Shown here: positions 40,859 to 50,000 of the stretch, piece after piece
Numbering within the stretch: position 1 is the stretch's first letter
Layout of the letters: every line of letters starts with the position of its first letter
Source: Cohnella ginsengisoli
GTDB lineage: Bacteria; Bacillota; Bacilli; Paenibacillales; Paenibacillaceae
Reading direction: 5' to 3'
DNA length: 64,000 nt
Assembly (NCBI RefSeq): GCF_029525555.1
Contig: NZ_JAPDHZ010000007.1
Location: forward strand, 20,150 to 84,149
Translations under genes and position numbers: made by a program
The notes under the pieces: generated by a model
What the model was told of the DNA's origin: nothing
The model's database searches: none
What the model saw: only the letters and a program-made list of their open reading frames with translations

Positions 40859-41401
40859 ATGTCCCGTATCGGACGCAAACCCATCCAGGTGCCAAACGGC
40901 GTGAACGTGAACCTGGACAACAACGTCATCACGGTAAAGGGCCCCAAGGGCACGCTGAGCCGCGAACTGCATAAAGACATGAAGCTGGTCGTCGAAGAAG
41001 GCGTCATCAACGTCGAACGTCCTTCCGACAACAAAGAACACCGCGCCCTGCACGGCACGACGCGCTCCGTCGTCGCCAACATGGTAAGCGGCGTTACCGA
41101 AGGCTTCGCCAAGAACCTTGAGCTTGTCGGCGTCGGTTACCGTGCCAGCAAGCAAGGCGAGAAGCTCGTCCTGAACGTCGGCTACTCGCACCCGGTCGAA
41201 TTCCTGGCAGCAGGCGGCATCGAGTTCGACGTACCGGCTCAGAACCGTATCACGGTTCGCGGCATCGACAAGGAAGCGGTCGGCGCGATCGCAGCGAAGA
41301 TCCGCGAAGTTCGTCCGCCGGAGCCATACAAGGGCAAAGGCATCAAGTACGAAGGCGAACGCATCATCCGCAAGGAAGGCAAAGCCGGCAAGAAGAAGTA
41401 A
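40859..41401 (+). CDS. rplF: 50S ribosomal protein L6
   Basis: The 180-residue L6 consists of two similar domains. MSRIGRKPIQVPNGV, LVGVGYRASKQGEKLVLNVGYSH and PEPYKGKGIKYEGE are conserved. It lies at the base of the L7/L12 stalk. AGGAGGT precedes the ATG. Confidence 0.98.
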   Translation: MSRIGRKPIQVPNGVNVNLDNNVITVKGPKGTLSRELHKDMKLVVEEGVINVERPSDNKEHRALHGTTRSVVANMVSGVTEGFAKNLELVGVGYRASKQGEKLVLNVGYSHPVEFLAAGGIEFDVPAQNRITVRGIDKEAVGAIAAKIREVRPPEPYKGKGIKYEGERIIRKEGKAGKKK

Positions 41402-41508
41402 TGAAAGGCGGCATCGGGCCGCTTCAGGATATGGCACTCGGCCGGCACACGGCGATCCGTTGCCTGAAACCGGTCGGATAGCGAAGCGAGAAGGGAGTGA
41501 ACCCCGGA

Positions 41509-41874
41509 ATGATTACCAAAGGCGACAAGAACAAAGCCCGTCTGAAGCGTCACCTGCGCGTGCGCAAGAAGATCAGCGGCACGAACGAACGTCCGCGCCT
41601 CTCCGTGTTCCGTTCTTCCAAGCATATCTATGCGCAGCTGATCGACGACGTCAAGGGCGTGACCCTGGCATCGGCATCCACGCTGGATAAGGAAATCGGC
41701 GAGATCGGCAACGGCGGCAGCGTCGAAGCGGCTGCTAAGGTCGGTCAACTGGTAGCAGAGCGCGCTAAGGCGAAGGGATACGAGAGCATCGTATTCGACC
41801 GCGGCGGTTACCTGTACCACGGACGCATTCAAGCACTGGCGGACGCGGCTCGCGAAGCCGGTCTTCAGTTCTAA
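41509..41874 (+). CDS. rplR: 50S ribosomal protein L18
   Basis: The 121-residue L18 binds 5S rRNA. MITKGDKNKARLKRHLRVRKKISG and the ending FDRGGYLYHGRIQALADAAREAGLQF match the family. ATG 41509 is chosen because GAAGGGAG lies upstream; the frame extends further without a better start. Confidence 0.97.
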   Translation: MITKGDKNKARLKRHLRVRKKISGTNERPRLSVFRSSKHIYAQLIDDVKGVTLASASTLDKEIGEIGNGGSVEAAAKVGQLVAERAKAKGYESIVFDRGGYLYHGRIQALADAAREAGLQF

Positions 41875-41901
41875 TATTACGCAAACAAGGAGGTTAACGA
41901 C

Positions 41902-42399
41902 TTGCGTGTAGATCCTAATACCCTGGAACTTACCGAAAAAATGGTCCAGATCAACCGCGTTTCCAAAGTCGTCAAGGGCGGCCGTCGCTTTAGCTTCAGC
42001 GCACTTGTCGTCGTAGGCGACGGCAAAGGTTGGGTTGGCGCGGGCATCGGCAAAGCCAGCGAAGTACCGGACGCAATCCGCAAAGGCGTCGATGACGCTA
42101 AGAAGAACTTGATTTTCATTCCGCTTGTCGGCAAGACGATTCCGCACGCCGTTACCGGTCACTTCGGCGCCGGCAAAGTGCTGCTGAAGCCGGCATCCGA
42201 AGGTACGGGCGTCATCGCGGGCGGTCCTGTCCGCGCTGTACTCGAACTGGCCGGCGTCGGCGATATTTTGACGAAATCGCTGGGTTCCTCCAACTCGATG
42301 AACATGATCAACGCGACGTTGGAAGGTCTGTCCCGCCTGAAGCGCGCCGAAGACGTAGCCAAGCTCCGCGGCAAAACCGTGGAAGAGCTGTTGGGTTAA
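41902..42399 (+). CDS. rpsE: 30S ribosomal protein S5
   Basis: The 165-residue S5 has RRFSFSALVVVGDGKGWVGAGIGKA and LELAGVGDILTKSLGSSN. It guards translational accuracy and the mRNA entry. The start is TTG 41902, preceded by AAGGAGG. rpmD follows after 12 bases. Confidence 0.97.
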   Translation: MRVDPNTLELTEKMVQINRVSKVVKGGRRFSFSALVVVGDGKGWVGAGIGKASEVPDAIRKGVDDAKKNLIFIPLVGKTIPHAVTGHFGAGKVLLKPASEGTGVIAGGPVRAVLELAGVGDILTKSLGSSNSMNMINATLEGLSRLKRAEDVAKLRGKTVEELLG

Positions 42400-42411
42400 G
42401 GAGGGGTTAAA

Positions 42412-42591
42412 ATGGCGAAATTGCAGATCACCCTCAAGCGCAGCTTGATCGGCCGTCCTGAGAACCAACGCCAAACCGTCAAATCGCTGGGCCTCGGCAA
42501 AGTGAACTCGACGGTCGTCAAAGAAGACAACGCGGCGATCCGCGGCATGGTTAACACCGTTAGCCATCTGATCACCGTCGAAGAAGTATAA
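42412..42591 (+). CDS. rpmD: 50S ribosomal protein L30
   Basis: The 59-residue L30 reads MAKLQITLKRSLIGRPENQ and continues with TVKSLGLGKVNSTV, a typical bacterial short L30. ATG 42412 follows GGAGGGG. It lies between rpsE and rplO, as is usual. Confidence 0.96.
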   Translation: MAKLQITLKRSLIGRPENQRQTVKSLGLGKVNSTVVKEDNAAIRGMVNTVSHLITVEEV

Positions 42592-42641
42592 GGCTATATA
42601 GCCAATCGCAACGAAAATCAATCAAGGAGGTGCGACGAACG

Positions 42642-43086
42642 ATGAAATTGCATGAACTTTCTCCTGCAACTGGATCCAAGTTCAGCCGCAAACGCGTCGG
42701 TCGCGGCATCGGCAGCGGCATGGGCAAGACGTCCACGCGCGGCCACAAAGGCCAGAACGCTCGTTCCGGCGGCGGCGTACGCCCCGGCTTCGAAGGCGGT
42801 CAAAACCCGTTGTACCGCAGACTTCCGAAGCGCGGCTTCAACAACGACCGTTTTGCTACGGAATACGCGATTGTTAACCTGGATCAACTGAGCGGATTCG
42901 CAGCCGGCACGGAAGTAACGCCGGAACTGCTGCTCTCCGAAGGGATCGTAAAAAAACCCTAAGGACGGCATCAAGATTCTGGGCAACGGCGAGCTGACTG
43001 CAGCGATCTCCGTTAAAGCCCACAAGTTCTCCAAATCCGCTGCTGAAAAAATCCAGGCCGCCGGCGGTAACTCCGAGGTGATCTAA
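42642..43086 (+). CDS. rplO: 50S ribosomal protein L15 (apparent frameshift)
   Basis: L15 starts MKLHELSPATGSKFSRKRVG and contains GKTSTRGHKGQNARSGGGVRPGFEGGQ. The frame stops early at seven A (42950-42956). With six A it continues VKNPKDGIKILGNGELTAA to a total of 147 residues. The stop overlaps the secY ATG by one base. Confidence 0.96.
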
Positions 43087-44384
43087 TGTTCGCTACCGTG
43101 AGCAACATCTGGAAGGTCGAGGACCTTCGCAAGAGGATCCTATTCACGCTTTTCATACTGCTCGTCTATCGCGTCGGTTCCTTTATTCCGGTGCCGAACA
43201 TCGACAAGAGCGTGCTCGAACAGGCCAATCAGCAAAGCAATGAGCTGTTCGGCCTGCTCAATACGTTCTCGGGCGGCGCGCTGTTCCATTTCTCGATCTT
43301 CGCGCTCGGGATCATGCCGTACATTACGGCATCGATCATCGTGCAGCTCCTCTCCATGGACGTTATTCCGAAGCTCGCGGAGTGGGCGAAGGAAGGCGAG
43401 ATCGGCAAGCGCAAGTCGGCGCAGTTGACCCGTTACCTTACGATTGTCCTCGGTTTGATCCAAGCTTTCGCGACTTCGATCGGCTTCAACCGAATCTACA
43501 GCGCGAAGATGGTCATCGATCCGTCGCCGGCGACCTATATCCTGATCGCCATCGTGCTTACGGCCGGTACGGCTTTCCTGATGTGGCTCGGCGAGCAGAT
43601 CAACGAGAAGGGCATCGGCAACGGCATCTCGATTCTGATGTTCGCGGCGATCGTCTCCCGAATTCCGACGTATATCCAAGAGATCTATCAGGACCAATTC
43701 GTGAACGGCGACCAGATCTTCTGGGCCGTCCTGAAGATGCTCATCATTCTGATCGTGATCCTGCTGATCATCGTCGGCGTAATCTTCGTCCAGCAGGGCG
43801 TACGCAAGATTCCGGTCCAATACGCCAAGCGCGTAGTCGGACAGAAGATGTACGGCGGCCAGTCGACGCATATCCCGCTCAAGGTTAACGGCGCGGGCGT
43901 CATTCCCGTCATCTTCGCTTCGTCGCTCCTGATGTTCCCGATCACGATCGCCCAATTCTGGGCCGGTCACACTTGGGCCAACTGGATCATCAGCCACCTG
44001 TACTACGACAAGCCGCTAGGTATGGTATTCTATATCTTGCTGATTGTCGGGTTCACCTTCTTCTACACGTTCGTGCAGTTCAACCCGCAACAGCTCGCGG
44101 ACAACATGAAGAAGAACGGCGGTTATATCCCAGGCATTCGCCCGGGCAAACCGACGGCAGGCTACCTGATGAGAGTCATCACCCGCATCACCCTCGCCGG
44201 GGCGCTGTTCCTGGCTATCATCTCGATCCTTCCCGTCATCTTCGGCTCTGCCTTCGGTCTTCCGAAGTCGGTTCAGCTGGGCGGCACGTCGCTGCTGATC
44301 GTCATCGGCGTCGCGCTCGAGACGATGAAGCAGGTCGAGAGCAACCTGATCAAGCGTCACTACAAGGGGTTCATCAATAAGTAA
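43086..44384 (+). CDS. secY: preprotein translocase subunit SecY
   Basis: The 432-residue channel protein has ten predicted membrane helices. Motifs are LLVYRVGSFIPVPNID at the start, LFGLLNTFSGGAL near the plug, NEKGIGNGISILMFAAI, and the cytoplasmic loop RVVGQKMYGGQSTHIPLKVN that binds SecA and ribosomes. SecE is encoded 34 kb upstream. It is translationally coupled to rplO. Confidence 0.98.
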   Translation: MFATVSNIWKVEDLRKRILFTLFILLVYRVGSFIPVPNIDKSVLEQANQQSNELFGLLNTFSGGALFHFSIFALGIMPYITASIIVQLLSMDVIPKLAEWAKEGEIGKRKSAQLTRYLTIVLGLIQAFATSIGFNRIYSAKMVIDPSPATYILIAIVLTAGTAFLMWLGEQINEKGIGNGISILMFAAIVSRIPTYIQEIYQDQFVNGDQIFWAVLKMLIILIVILLIIVGVIFVQQGVRKIPVQYAKRVVGQKMYGGQSTHIPLKVNGAGVIPVIFASSLLMFPITIAQFWAGHTWANWIISHLYYDKPLGMVFYILLIVGFTFFYTFVQFNPQQLADNMKKNGGYIPGIRPGKPTAGYLMRVITRITLAGALFLAIISILPVIFGSAFGLPKSVQLGGTSLLIVIGVALETMKQVESNLIKRHYKGFINK

Positions 44385-44421
44385 GCTGCTTCAAAATGAG
44401 GGACATTCAGGAGGTACGGCA

Positions 44422-45067
44422 ATGAACATCCTGTTTATGGGTCCTCCTGGGGCCGGCAAAGGCACGCAGGCGGAACGCATCGTCGATTCGTTCGGCGTGC
44501 CGCATATCTCGACCGGCGACGCATTCCGTCTGGCGATGAAGGAAGGCACCGCTCTTGGCGTCGAAGCCAAGAAGTACGTGGATCAAGGCCTCCTCGTCCC
44601 GGACGAAGTCACCAACGGCATCGTCAAGGACCGTCTGTCCCTGGCCGACTGCGACAAGGGATTCCTGCTCGACGGCTTCCCCCCGCACGCTGGCGCAGGC
44701 CGAAGCGCTTGACGAGATTCTCGCCGGACTCGGCAAGAAGATCGATCACGTCGTGAACCTGAAGGTGGATCGCGATCGTCTGCTCGCGCGCCTGACGGGC
44801 AGACGAATTTGCCGGACCTGCGGCGCTACGTATCACGTTCTTTTCAATCCGCCCAAAGTCGAGGGCGTGTGCGACAAGGATGGCGGAGAGCTGTACCAGC
44901 GCTCCGACGATACGGAGGAGAAGGTCGGCACCCGGCTGGATGAATACACGAGCAAGACGGCTCCGCTGCTTGCCTACTACGAAGGCAAAGGGCTGCTCCG
45001 AGAAGTGGACGGGGAGAAGGACATCGACGCGGTTACGGCCGATATTTCCTCCCTCCTCAGAGGGTAA
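44422..45067 (+). CDS. adk: adenylate kinase (apparent frameshift)
   Basis: The enzyme converts ATP and AMP to two ADP. The P-loop is GPPGAGKGT (7-15). The frame breaks at six C (44679-44684); with five C it restores LLDGFPRTLAQAEALDE, with the DGFPRT motif. The LID domain has a Gram-positive zinc site, CRTC and later CDKDG. The corrected length is 214 residues. adk between secY and map is the standard order. Confidence 0.97.
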
Positions 45068-45073
45068 CCGGCC

Positions 45074-45826
45074 ATGATCGTGTGCAAGTCCGAATCGGAA
45101 CTGAACTTGATGAGACGGGCCGGAGAGATCGTCGCGAAGACGCATCAGCTGATGAAAGAAGCTGTGCGTCCGGGCGTGACGACCGCCGAGCTTGACCGGA
45201 TCGCCGACGCGTATATCCGCAGCCAGGACGCGGTTCCGTCTTTCAAAGGCTATAACGGTTTTCCATCCAGCATTTGCGCATCGGTCAACGAAGAACTGGT
45301 GCACGGCTTCCCCGGTCCCCGGGTGCTTCAAGAGGGCGATATCATCAGCATCGACATCGGCGCGCAGTACAAGGGTTACCATGGCGATTCCGCCTGGACG
45401 TACGGCGTCGGCACCATCTCGGCGGACGCCCAGCGTTTGCTTGAGGTGACCGAAGCCTCGCTGTATGCGGGCCTTGCGCTTGTGAAGCCGGATGTCAGGC
45501 TGTTCACGGTGTCACACGGCATCCAGAAGGTGATCGAAGAGGCGGGCATGTCGGTCGTGCGGGAATACGTCGGACACGGCGTCGGACGCGAACTTCACGA
45601 AGAACCGCAGATTCCCAACTACGGCGTGCCCGACCGAGGGCCGCGACTGAAGCCGGGCATGGTGCTCGCCATCGAACCGATGGTGAACCTGGGCTCGCGC
45701 TACGTGCGGACCCTCTCGGACAACTGGACGGTCGTGACGGTGGACGGCTCGCTGTGCGCGCACTTTGAGCACACCATCGCCGTAACCGAGGACGGGTTCG
45801 AGATTCTGACCCGTGCGGAAGACTAG
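45074..45826 (+). CDS. map: methionine aminopeptidase, type I
   Basis: The 250-residue enzyme removes the initiator methionine. The two-metal ligands are visible: Asp in DIGAQYKGYHGDSAW (two Asp), His in GHGVGRELHEEP, Glu in LAIEPMVN and Glu in FEHTIAVTEDG. It begins 6 bases after adk. Confidence 0.97.
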   Translation: MIVCKSESELNLMRRAGEIVAKTHQLMKEAVRPGVTTAELDRIADAYIRSQDAVPSFKGYNGFPSSICASVNEELVHGFPGPRVLQEGDIISIDIGAQYKGYHGDSAWTYGVGTISADAQRLLEVTEASLYAGLALVKPDVRLFTVSHGIQKVIEEAGMSVVREYVGHGVGRELHEEPQIPNYGVPDRGPRLKPGMVLAIEPMVNLGSRYVRTLSDNWTVVTVDGSLCAHFEHTIAVTEDGFEILTRAED

Positions 45827-45835
45827 GCGGCGGCC

Positions 45836-46144
45836 ATGACGGAGACGCCATCGCTGTCGCCCGGGGAAGTCGTGAGGAGCCGCCGCGGCAAAGACGAAGG
45901 TCAGTTGGCGGTGGTCATCGCCCTCGCCGACGAACGATTCGCGATCGTCGCGGACGGCGACAAGCGCCGGTTCGACCGGCCGAAGCGCAAAAACGTGCTG
46001 CATCTCGAATCGGTCGGCATCGTGAGCGACGAAGTCGCAAGCAGCATTCGGGACACCGGACGCGTGACCAACGGCAAGCTGAAGCATGCCGTCGTCACTG
46101 CTATGAGGCGGCTCGAAGCGCATGCTGAAGAGAAAGGAGAATGA
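45836..46144 (+). CDS. KOW-domain RNA-binding protein
   Basis: The 102-residue protein has a KOW-like N-terminus (GEVVRSRRGKDEGQLAVVIAL) followed by KRRFDRPKRKNVLHL, similar to L14e-type proteins that sit between map and infA in Bacillota. It probably binds ribosomal RNA. Its function is not established. The stop overlaps the infA region. Confidence 0.8.
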   Translation: MTETPSLSPGEVVRSRRGKDEGQLAVVIALADERFAIVADGDKRRFDRPKRKNVLHLESVGIVSDEVASSIRDTGRVTNGKLKHAVVTAMRRLEAHAEEKGE

Positions 46145-46146
46145 CG

Positions 46147-46362
46147 GTGGCCAAAGAGGACGTAATCGAAGTGGAAGGCGTGGTCGTCGAACCGCTGCCG
46201 AACGCGATGTTCAGGGTAAAGCTAGAGAACGGCCATGAGATTTTAGCTCATGTCTCCGGCAAGCTGCGGATGCACTTCATCCGAATCCTGACGGGCGACA
46301 AGGTCGTGATCCAGCTCTCGCCGTATGATCTAACGCGAGGCCGCATCACTTACCGCAAATAG
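46147..46362 (+). CDS. infA: translation initiation factor IF-1
   Basis: The 71- to 72-residue S1-type OB-fold factor binds the 30S A site. It reads MAKEDVIEVEGVVVEPLPNAMF and ends in PYDLTRGRITYRK. GTG 46147 is preferred over ATG 46141, because AAAGGAGA ends at 46140, leaving no spacing for the ATG. Confidence 0.96.
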   Translation: MAKEDVIEVEGVVVEPLPNAMFRVKLENGHEILAHVSGKLRMHFIRILTGDKVVIQLSPYDLTRGRITYRK

Positions 46363-46449
46363 TTCTTCCGGTCTACCGAACCACACGTGACGGCAGCAAG
46401 AAGCGCATACGCGCATCAGCGCCGCCGCACACTTTAGGAGGCTATTACC

Positions 46450-46563
46450 ATGAAGGTGAGACCATCGGTCAAACCCATTTGCGAAAAATGCAAAGTTATT
46501 CGCCGCAAGGGTAACGTAATGGTTATCTGCGAAAATCCGAAGCACAAACAAAAACAAGGCTAA
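46450..46563 (+). CDS. rpmJ: 50S ribosomal protein L36
   Basis: The 37-residue L36 has a zinc ribbon: Cys11 and Cys14 in CEKC, Cys27 in VICENPKH and His32. ATG 46450 follows AGGAGG. It lies between infA and rpsM, as in most bacteria. Confidence 0.97.
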   Translation: MKVRPSVKPICEKCKVIRRKGNVMVICENPKHKQKQG

Positions 46564-46582
46564 GAGGAGGTGCTCCTAACAT

Positions 46583-46951
46583 ATGGCACGTATTAGTGGT
46601 GTTGACCTCCCGCGCGACAAGCGCGTGGAAATCGCCCTGACGTACATCTTCGGGATCGGCAAGACAACGTCCCAGAAGCTTCTTGCTACGGCAGAAATCA
46701 ACCCCGACACTCGCGTACGCGATCTGACCGAAGACGAGCTCGCTCGTCTGCGCGATGCGATCGACAAGACGCAAAAGGTCGAGGGCGACCTGCGCCGCGA
46801 GATCGCGCTGAACATCAAGCGCCTGATCGAAATCGGCTGCTACCGCGGTGTCCGTCACCGTCGCGGCCTGCCTGTCCGCGGCCAACGTACGAAAACGAAC
46901 GCCCGCACGCGCAAAGGTCCGCGTCGTACGGTAGCGAACAAGAAGAAGTAA
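46583..46951 (+). CDS. rpsM: 30S ribosomal protein S13
   Basis: The 122-residue S13 begins MARISGVDLPRDKRVEIALTYI and ends with the tRNA-contacting tail QRTKTNARTRKGPRRTVANKKK. It forms a bridge to the large subunit. Confidence 0.98.
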   Translation: MARISGVDLPRDKRVEIALTYIFGIGKTTSQKLLATAEINPDTRVRDLTEDELARLRDAIDKTQKVEGDLRREIALNIKRLIEIGCYRGVRHRRGLPVRGQRTKTNARTRKGPRRTVANKKK

Positions 46952-46970
46952 GAAGGGAGGATAAATCAGC

Positions 46971-47369
46971 ATGGCACAAAAAGGCAAGAAGGTTGTCCGC
47001 ACGAAACGCCGCGATCGGAAAAACGTCGAGTCCGGCGTCGCGCACGTCCGCTCGACGTTCAACAACACGATCGTTACGATCACGGATCCGCACGGCAACG
47101 CGATCTCCTGGGCCAGCTCCGGCAACATGGGCTTCAAAGGCTCGCGTAAGAGCACGCCGTTCGCAGCGCAAATGGCTGCCGAGACGGCTGCCCGCGCCGC
47201 GATGGAACACGGCATGCGCGCCGTCGAAGTCATGGTCAAGGGTCCTGGCGCCGGCCGCGAAGCCGCGATCCGTTCCCTGCAAGCTGCAGGTCTTGAAGTC
47301 AGCATGATTAAAGACGTAACGCCGATCCCTCACAACGGCTGCCGTCCTCCGAAGCGTCGCCGCGTATAA
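46971..47369 (+). CDS. rpsK: 30S ribosomal protein S11
   Basis: The 132-residue S11 shows GVAHVRSTFNNTIVTITDPHGNAI and KGPGAGREAAIRSLQAAGLEV, ending in NGCRPPKRRRV. It lies in the platform of the 30S subunit. AGGGAGG precedes the start. Confidence 0.98.
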   Translation: MAQKGKKVVRTKRRDRKNVESGVAHVRSTFNNTIVTITDPHGNAISWASSGNMGFKGSRKSTPFAAQMAAETAARAAMEHGMRAVEVMVKGPGAGREAAIRSLQAAGLEVSMIKDVTPIPHNGCRPPKRRRV

Positions 47370-47479
47370 TATGCGCCACTATGTGGTATCAAACAAAAAC
47401 AACTTGTGAATAATGGTTGTAATGGTTAGGCATACTACATGGTTTGCCCAATTCGGTTATACTGGTTGAGGGACGGTAC

Positions 47480-47494
47480 GTCATCCCGGATGAC
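47480..47494. promoter_or_regulatory. 15-base palindrome upstream of rpoA
   Basis: GTCATCC-C-GGATGAC is a perfect 7-1-7 dyad in the 170-base gap between rpsK and rpoA. A TATACT box (47458-47463) lies 17 bases upstream without a clear -35. The dyad could be an operator or the stem of a small RNA hairpin. Confidence 0.4.
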
Positions 47495-47556
47495 CGGACG
47501 GGGCGAACAAACGGCAACGTCAGCAACGCAGCGACGTTTTGAAGGAGGGTTTGGTT

Positions 47557-48501
47557 GTGATTGTGATCGAGAAGCCAAAGATCGAATCGGTGGAGATTCA
47601 AGAAGACAAGAGGTACGGACGCTTCGTGGTAGAACCGCTCGAACGCGGCTATGGCATGACGCTCGGCAACTCCCTTCGCCGGATTCTGCTGTCGTCTCTG
47701 CCAGGCGCCGCCGTCATTTCGGTTCAGATCGATGGCGTGCTTCATGAATTCTCCACCATTCCTGGCGTGATTGAGGACGTCACCGAGATCATCCTCAATC
47801 TCAAGCGCCTCTCCCTGAAGATTCATTCCGACGAGGAGAAGGTGCTGGAGATTGATGCTGAAGGCGAGGGCATCATCACGGCTGGAGATATTCGGGCAGA
47901 CAGCGACGTGGAGATCCTTAATCCGGATCTGCATATCGCCACGCTGGCTTCCGGTGCGCGTCTTCACATGCGCATCTTCGCCAGACAGGGACGCGGCTAC
48001 GTCCCGGCGGATCGCAACAAGAAGGAAGATCAACCGATCGGTGTCATTCCGATCGATTCGATCTACACGCCGATTACCCGCGTTAACTACAAGGTCGAGA
48101 ATACCCGCGTCGGTCAGGTTACCAACTACGACAAGCTTACGCTTGAAGTATGGACCGACGGCAGCATCCGGCCCGAAGAAGCGGTCAGTCTGGGCGCCAA
48201 GATCCTGACGGATCACTTGTCGCTGTTCGTCGGCCTCACGGACGAAGCCAAGGATACCGAGACGATGAAGGAGAAGGAAGAGGACAAGAAGGAGAAAGTG
48301 CTCGAGATGACCATCGAAGAGCTCGATCTCTCCGTTCGCTCTTACAACTGCCTGAAGCGCGCCGGTATCAACACGGTTCAAGAGCTGATCACCAAGACCG
48401 AAGAAGACATGATGAAGGTTCGCAACCTGGGCCGCAAGTCTTTGGAGGAAGTGCAAGAGAAGCTCGAAGAACTCGGTCTCGGTCTTCGCTTCGAAGAATA
48501 G
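47557..48501 (+). CDS. rpoA: RNA polymerase alpha subunit
   Basis: The 314-residue alpha starts MIVIEKPKIESVEIQ, with assembly domain motifs GRFVVEPLERGYGMTLGNSLRRILLSSLPGAAV in parts. A charged linker follows at about 235-250, then the DNA-contacting C-terminal domain (LDLSVRSYNCLKRAGINTVQEL). GTG 47557 is chosen because AAGGAGGG lies 7 bases upstream. The length equals that of B. subtilis. Confidence 0.98.
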   Translation: MIVIEKPKIESVEIQEDKRYGRFVVEPLERGYGMTLGNSLRRILLSSLPGAAVISVQIDGVLHEFSTIPGVIEDVTEIILNLKRLSLKIHSDEEKVLEIDAEGEGIITAGDIRADSDVEILNPDLHIATLASGARLHMRIFARQGRGYVPADRNKKEDQPIGVIPIDSIYTPITRVNYKVENTRVGQVTNYDKLTLEVWTDGSIRPEEAVSLGAKILTDHLSLFVGLTDEAKDTETMKEKEEDKKEKVLEMTIEELDLSVRSYNCLKRAGINTVQELITKTEEDMMKVRNLGRKSLEEVQEKLEELGLGLRFEE

Positions 48502-48545
48502 AAGACCTGACAAGACCGCATCAAGCGACAAGGAGGGAATAACAG

Positions 48546-48911
48546 ATGGCATACCAGAAACTGAGTCGTGATTCGAGTTCGCGGAAGGCGCTCTTCCGTG
48601 ACCTGGTCACCGACCTGTTCCTTTACGAACGTATCCAAACGACGGAAGCGAAGGCGAAAGAAGTTCGCTCCATCGCCGAGAAGCTGATCACGCTGGCTAA
48701 GCGTGGCGATCTGCACGCGCGTCGCCAAGTGGCGGCATTCGTGCGTCGCGAGACGCTGAACGGCGAACAGGACGCGATCCAAAAGCTGTTCTCCGATCTC
48801 GCGCCGCGTTACGCGGAGCGCGCAGGCGGCTACACGCGCATCCTGAAGCTCGGACCTCGCCGGGGCGACTCCGCTCCGATGGTGTATCTCGAGCTCGTCG
48901 ACCGCGCTTAA
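48546..48911 (+). CDS. rplQ: 50S ribosomal protein L17
   Basis: The 121-residue L17 reads MAYQKLSRDSSSRKALFRDLVTDL and ends in ILKLGPRRGDSAPMVYLELVD. It is the last gene of the cluster. The energy-coupling transporter genes that often follow in Bacillota are not here. Confidence 0.97.
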   Translation: MAYQKLSRDSSSRKALFRDLVTDLFLYERIQTTEAKAKEVRSIAEKLITLAKRGDLHARRQVAAFVRRETLNGEQDAIQKLFSDLAPRYAERAGGYTRILKLGPRRGDSAPMVYLELVDRA

Positions 48912-48964
48912 TTCCGCGGATCATGCGCATCGGTTTCGACCTCTTCCAAGACGAGAAGCCGTTG

Positions 48965-49010
48965 CGCGGACGTTAACGGCTTCGCCCTCCTTCGGGAGGC
49001 GCGCGTCCGT
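48965..49010 (+). other. two-level hairpin after rplQ
   Basis: CCTCC-TTCG-GGAGG (48986-48999) forms a stable tetraloop hairpin, and the flanks GCGGACG and CGTCCG can pair outside it. No T-run follows, so it may protect the 3' end of the operon mRNA. Confidence 0.45.
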
Positions 49011-49065
49011 TCACGCGGAGGAATTCCAAGCTCGAGCCGCCTTTGGCGGTCGGGGCTTTGAATTC

Positions 49066-49112
49066 AAAAAAGGATGGACCGAATGCTACCCTTTCGGCAC
49101 ATCCTTTTTTTT
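49066..49112 (+). terminator. terminator before truA
   Basis: AAAAAAGGATG (49066-49076) pairs with CATCC plus the T-run (49100-49112), and CCGAA pairs with TTCGG inside. It overlaps the region just before the truA ribosome binding site, so truA may depend on read-through. Confidence 0.75.
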
Positions 49113-49134
49113 GTGCCACAAGGAGGAATGGCGC

Positions 49135-49938
49135 ATGCGCAACATCGCGCTTCTCGTCAGCTACGACGGCACTGGCTACTACGGCTTTCAGAGCCAACCC
49201 GGCGGCAATACGGTGCAGGACAAGATCGAAGAGGCCATCCATATGCTCTCGGGCGAGCGCGTCAAGTTGACGGGTTCTGGCCGCACCGATGCCGGCGTTC
49301 ATGCGCTCGGGCAGGTAGCAAACTTTCAGACGACATCCAGCATTCCGGCAGAGAGATGGGCGATCGCGTTGAATTCGCGATTGCCGAACGACATCGTCGT
49401 GCATGCGGCCGTCGAGGTAGCGCTGGATTTTCACGCTAGGCGCTGCGCCGTGGGCAAAACCTACCGCTATTCGATCAATTCCTTCCGTTTCCCGGACGTA
49501 TTCGCCAGGCATCGCGTTTTTCACCATCCGGCACCTTTGAACTTCGGTGCGATGCGGGAGGGACTGACTCACTTGCTGGGCGAGCACGACTTTACGTCCT
49601 TCACTTCGCCGCTCTCCACCAAGCCGCACCATGTCCGCACGCTTTACGAGGCTTCGCTGCGCGTAGATGCGGCTTCTGGCGGCAGCGAGGCTTCAGGAAG
49701 AGGCGTCGCGCATATTACCGTTACGGGAAACGGATTTCTGTATAATATGGTGCGCATTATTTCCGGCACGATCCTTCAGGTTGGAGAAGGCAAGCGAAGG
49801 CCGGAAGACATCGCCGACATTCTCGCCGCCAAGAACCGGGCAAGGAGCGGTCCGACGGCCGTGCCTTACGGTCTAACGATGTGCAGCGTCGAATACGGGC
49901 CCGAGTGGGGATTGAACTGGAAACCGCCTTATAATTAA
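49135..49938 (+). CDS. truA: tRNA pseudouridine synthase A
   Basis: The 267-residue enzyme makes pseudouridine at positions 38-40 of tRNA. The catalytic Asp is in GSGRTDAGVHALGQVANF. The start is ATG 49135 (MRNIALLVSYDGTGYYGF), with AAGGAGG upstream. GNGFLYNMVRIISGTIL is the conserved C-terminal segment. Confidence 0.96.
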   Translation: MRNIALLVSYDGTGYYGFQSQPGGNTVQDKIEEAIHMLSGERVKLTGSGRTDAGVHALGQVANFQTTSSIPAERWAIALNSRLPNDIVVHAAVEVALDFHARRCAVGKTYRYSINSFRFPDVFARHRVFHHPAPLNFGAMREGLTHLLGEHDFTSFTSPLSTKPHHVRTLYEASLRVDAASGGSEASGRGVAHITVTGNGFLYNMVRIISGTILQVGEGKRRPEDIADILAAKNRARSGPTAVPYGLTMCSVEYGPEWGLNWKPPYN

Positions 49939-49962
49939 TGCGTTAAATTGCATGATTTAGTA

Positions 49963-49991
49963 TTGCGGCGTTCAGGGATATCATGTACAAT
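49963..49991 (+). promoter_or_regulatory. sigma-A promoter of rplM-rpsI
   Basis: TTGCGG (49963-49968) and TACAAT (49986-49991) with a 17-base spacer. Confidence 0.7.
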
Positions 49992-50000
49992 AGTCATTGT

